This document shows, piece after piece, positions 14,857 to 15,065 of a stretch of DNA of 15,065 nucleotides (positions within the stretch are counted from its first letter, which is position 1; every line of letters begins with the position of its first letter). A program made the translations under genes and the position numbers. The DNA lies in contig CANCGU010000041.1 in assembly GCA_947377705.1 (NCBI GenBank), positions 1 to 15,065 of the forward strand, read 5' to 3'. This DNA comes from Comamonadaceae bacterium. GTDB lineage: Bacteria; Pseudomonadota; Gammaproteobacteria; Burkholderiales; Burkholderiaceae. The notes beneath the pieces were generated by a model. The model searched no databases. It had not been told where the DNA came from and worked only from the letters and a program-made list of their open reading frames with translations.

Positions 14857-14887
14857 AAAAAGCCGTTCGTCATTGAACGGCTTTTTT
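14857..14887 (+). terminator. Rho-independent terminator after tRNA-Ser
   Basis: AGCCGTTC (14861-14868) pairs with GAACGGCT (14875-14882) around GTCATT, with A's before the stem and TTTTTT at 14882-14887. The flanking A and T runs make it potentially active in both directions. It ends the tRNA transcript and insulates the next gene. Confidence 0.92.
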
Positions 14888-14919
14888 CATATTCGGCTGT
14901 CAGTCTTACGGGGCGACAG

Positions 14920-15065
14920 ATGCCACATCTTGAGCAATCTTCCAAGCTAGACCTCCTGCGCTACGTGGCGAAGTGGGTGGCTTTGGCGACGGTGGTGGCT
15001 ACCCTCGCGGGCTCTGCTTCAGCCCTTTTTCTTTTCGCCCTTGAATGGGCCACGCAGACCCGCGA
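14920..15065 (+). CDS. Probable ClC-family chloride channel/transporter (5' end only)
   Basis: The window ends after 48 codons. The visible part has a short polar N-terminus (PHLEQSSKLDLLRYVAKW) followed by a hydrophobic helix with small residues, VALATVVATLAGSASALFLF (19-38), and then ALEWATQTR. This matches my memory of the first membrane helix of Burkholderiales ClC chloride channel proteins, where a Gly-x-x-Ser-Ala-x-Phe-Leu pattern precedes a segment ending in Arg-Glu. Only one helix is available, so the family call is provisional. The start follows a weak purine-rich stretch (GGGGCGACAG) and lies 32 bases after the tRNA terminator. Confidence 0.6.
   Translation, partial: MPHLEQSSKLDLLRYVAKWVALATVVATLAGSASALFLFALEWATQTR

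Overview
The window looks like a chromosomal segment of a betaproteobacterium, most likely Burkholderiales and probably Comamonadaceae (Limnohabitans/Rhodoferax-like). This rests on a moderately GC-rich sequence, a Bug-family (TctC-type) solute receptor, the fkpB-ispH pair, a radC beside fkpB, and the overall style of the FdhD, Smr, DUF2789 and ClC proteins. The placement is recognition by eye, not a computed phylogeny. Genes are packed tightly: no gene-free stretch reaches 300 bases, and the longest is about 180 bases (10280-10460).

Region 1 (1-4341, + strand). The last codons of an upstream gene are followed by a strong intrinsic terminator. Then comes a three-gene chain, fdhD, a 10-TM FtsX/YbbP-type ABC permease, and an AlkD-type DNA glycosylase, joined by two ATGA stop/start overlaps. 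The three proteins have no obvious common function, and the permease has no ATPase beside it.

Region 2 (4338-8260, mostly - strand). A four-gene operon reads leftward: a DapA/NAL-superfamily lyase, a Bug receptor, a short-chain dehydrogenase, and a TarD-type D-tartrate dehydratase of the enolase superfamily. It is divergent from a LysR-type regulator (8261-9199). The likely theme is sensing, uptake and breakdown of tartrate or a related hydroxy-dicarboxylic acid, with oxaloacetate as the TarD product. The lyase is the most unusual protein here: all three residues aligned with the Thr/Tyr/Tyr proton relay of dihydrodipicolinate synthase are histidine, while the Schiff-base lysine is kept.

Region 3 (8261-11401). 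The LysR gene is followed closely by a group 2 truncated haemoglobin. Convergent to these is an Smr-domain protein, whose 3' end carries a perfect 19-nt palindrome nested in a second inverted repeat. A small DUF2789 protein and a convergent radC follow.

Region 4 (11424-15065, + strand). This is a housekeeping block: fkpB, ispH, serS, an unidentified small lipoprotein, tRNA-Ser(CGA) with encoded CCA, an intrinsic terminator, and the 5' end of a probable ClC chloride-channel gene cut by the window edge. I saw no insertion sequence, prophage gene, CRISPR array or rRNA. No wholly new system is evident; the best leads are the His-substituted lyase with its catabolic cluster, the single-cysteine FdhD, and the palindrome at 9627-9672.
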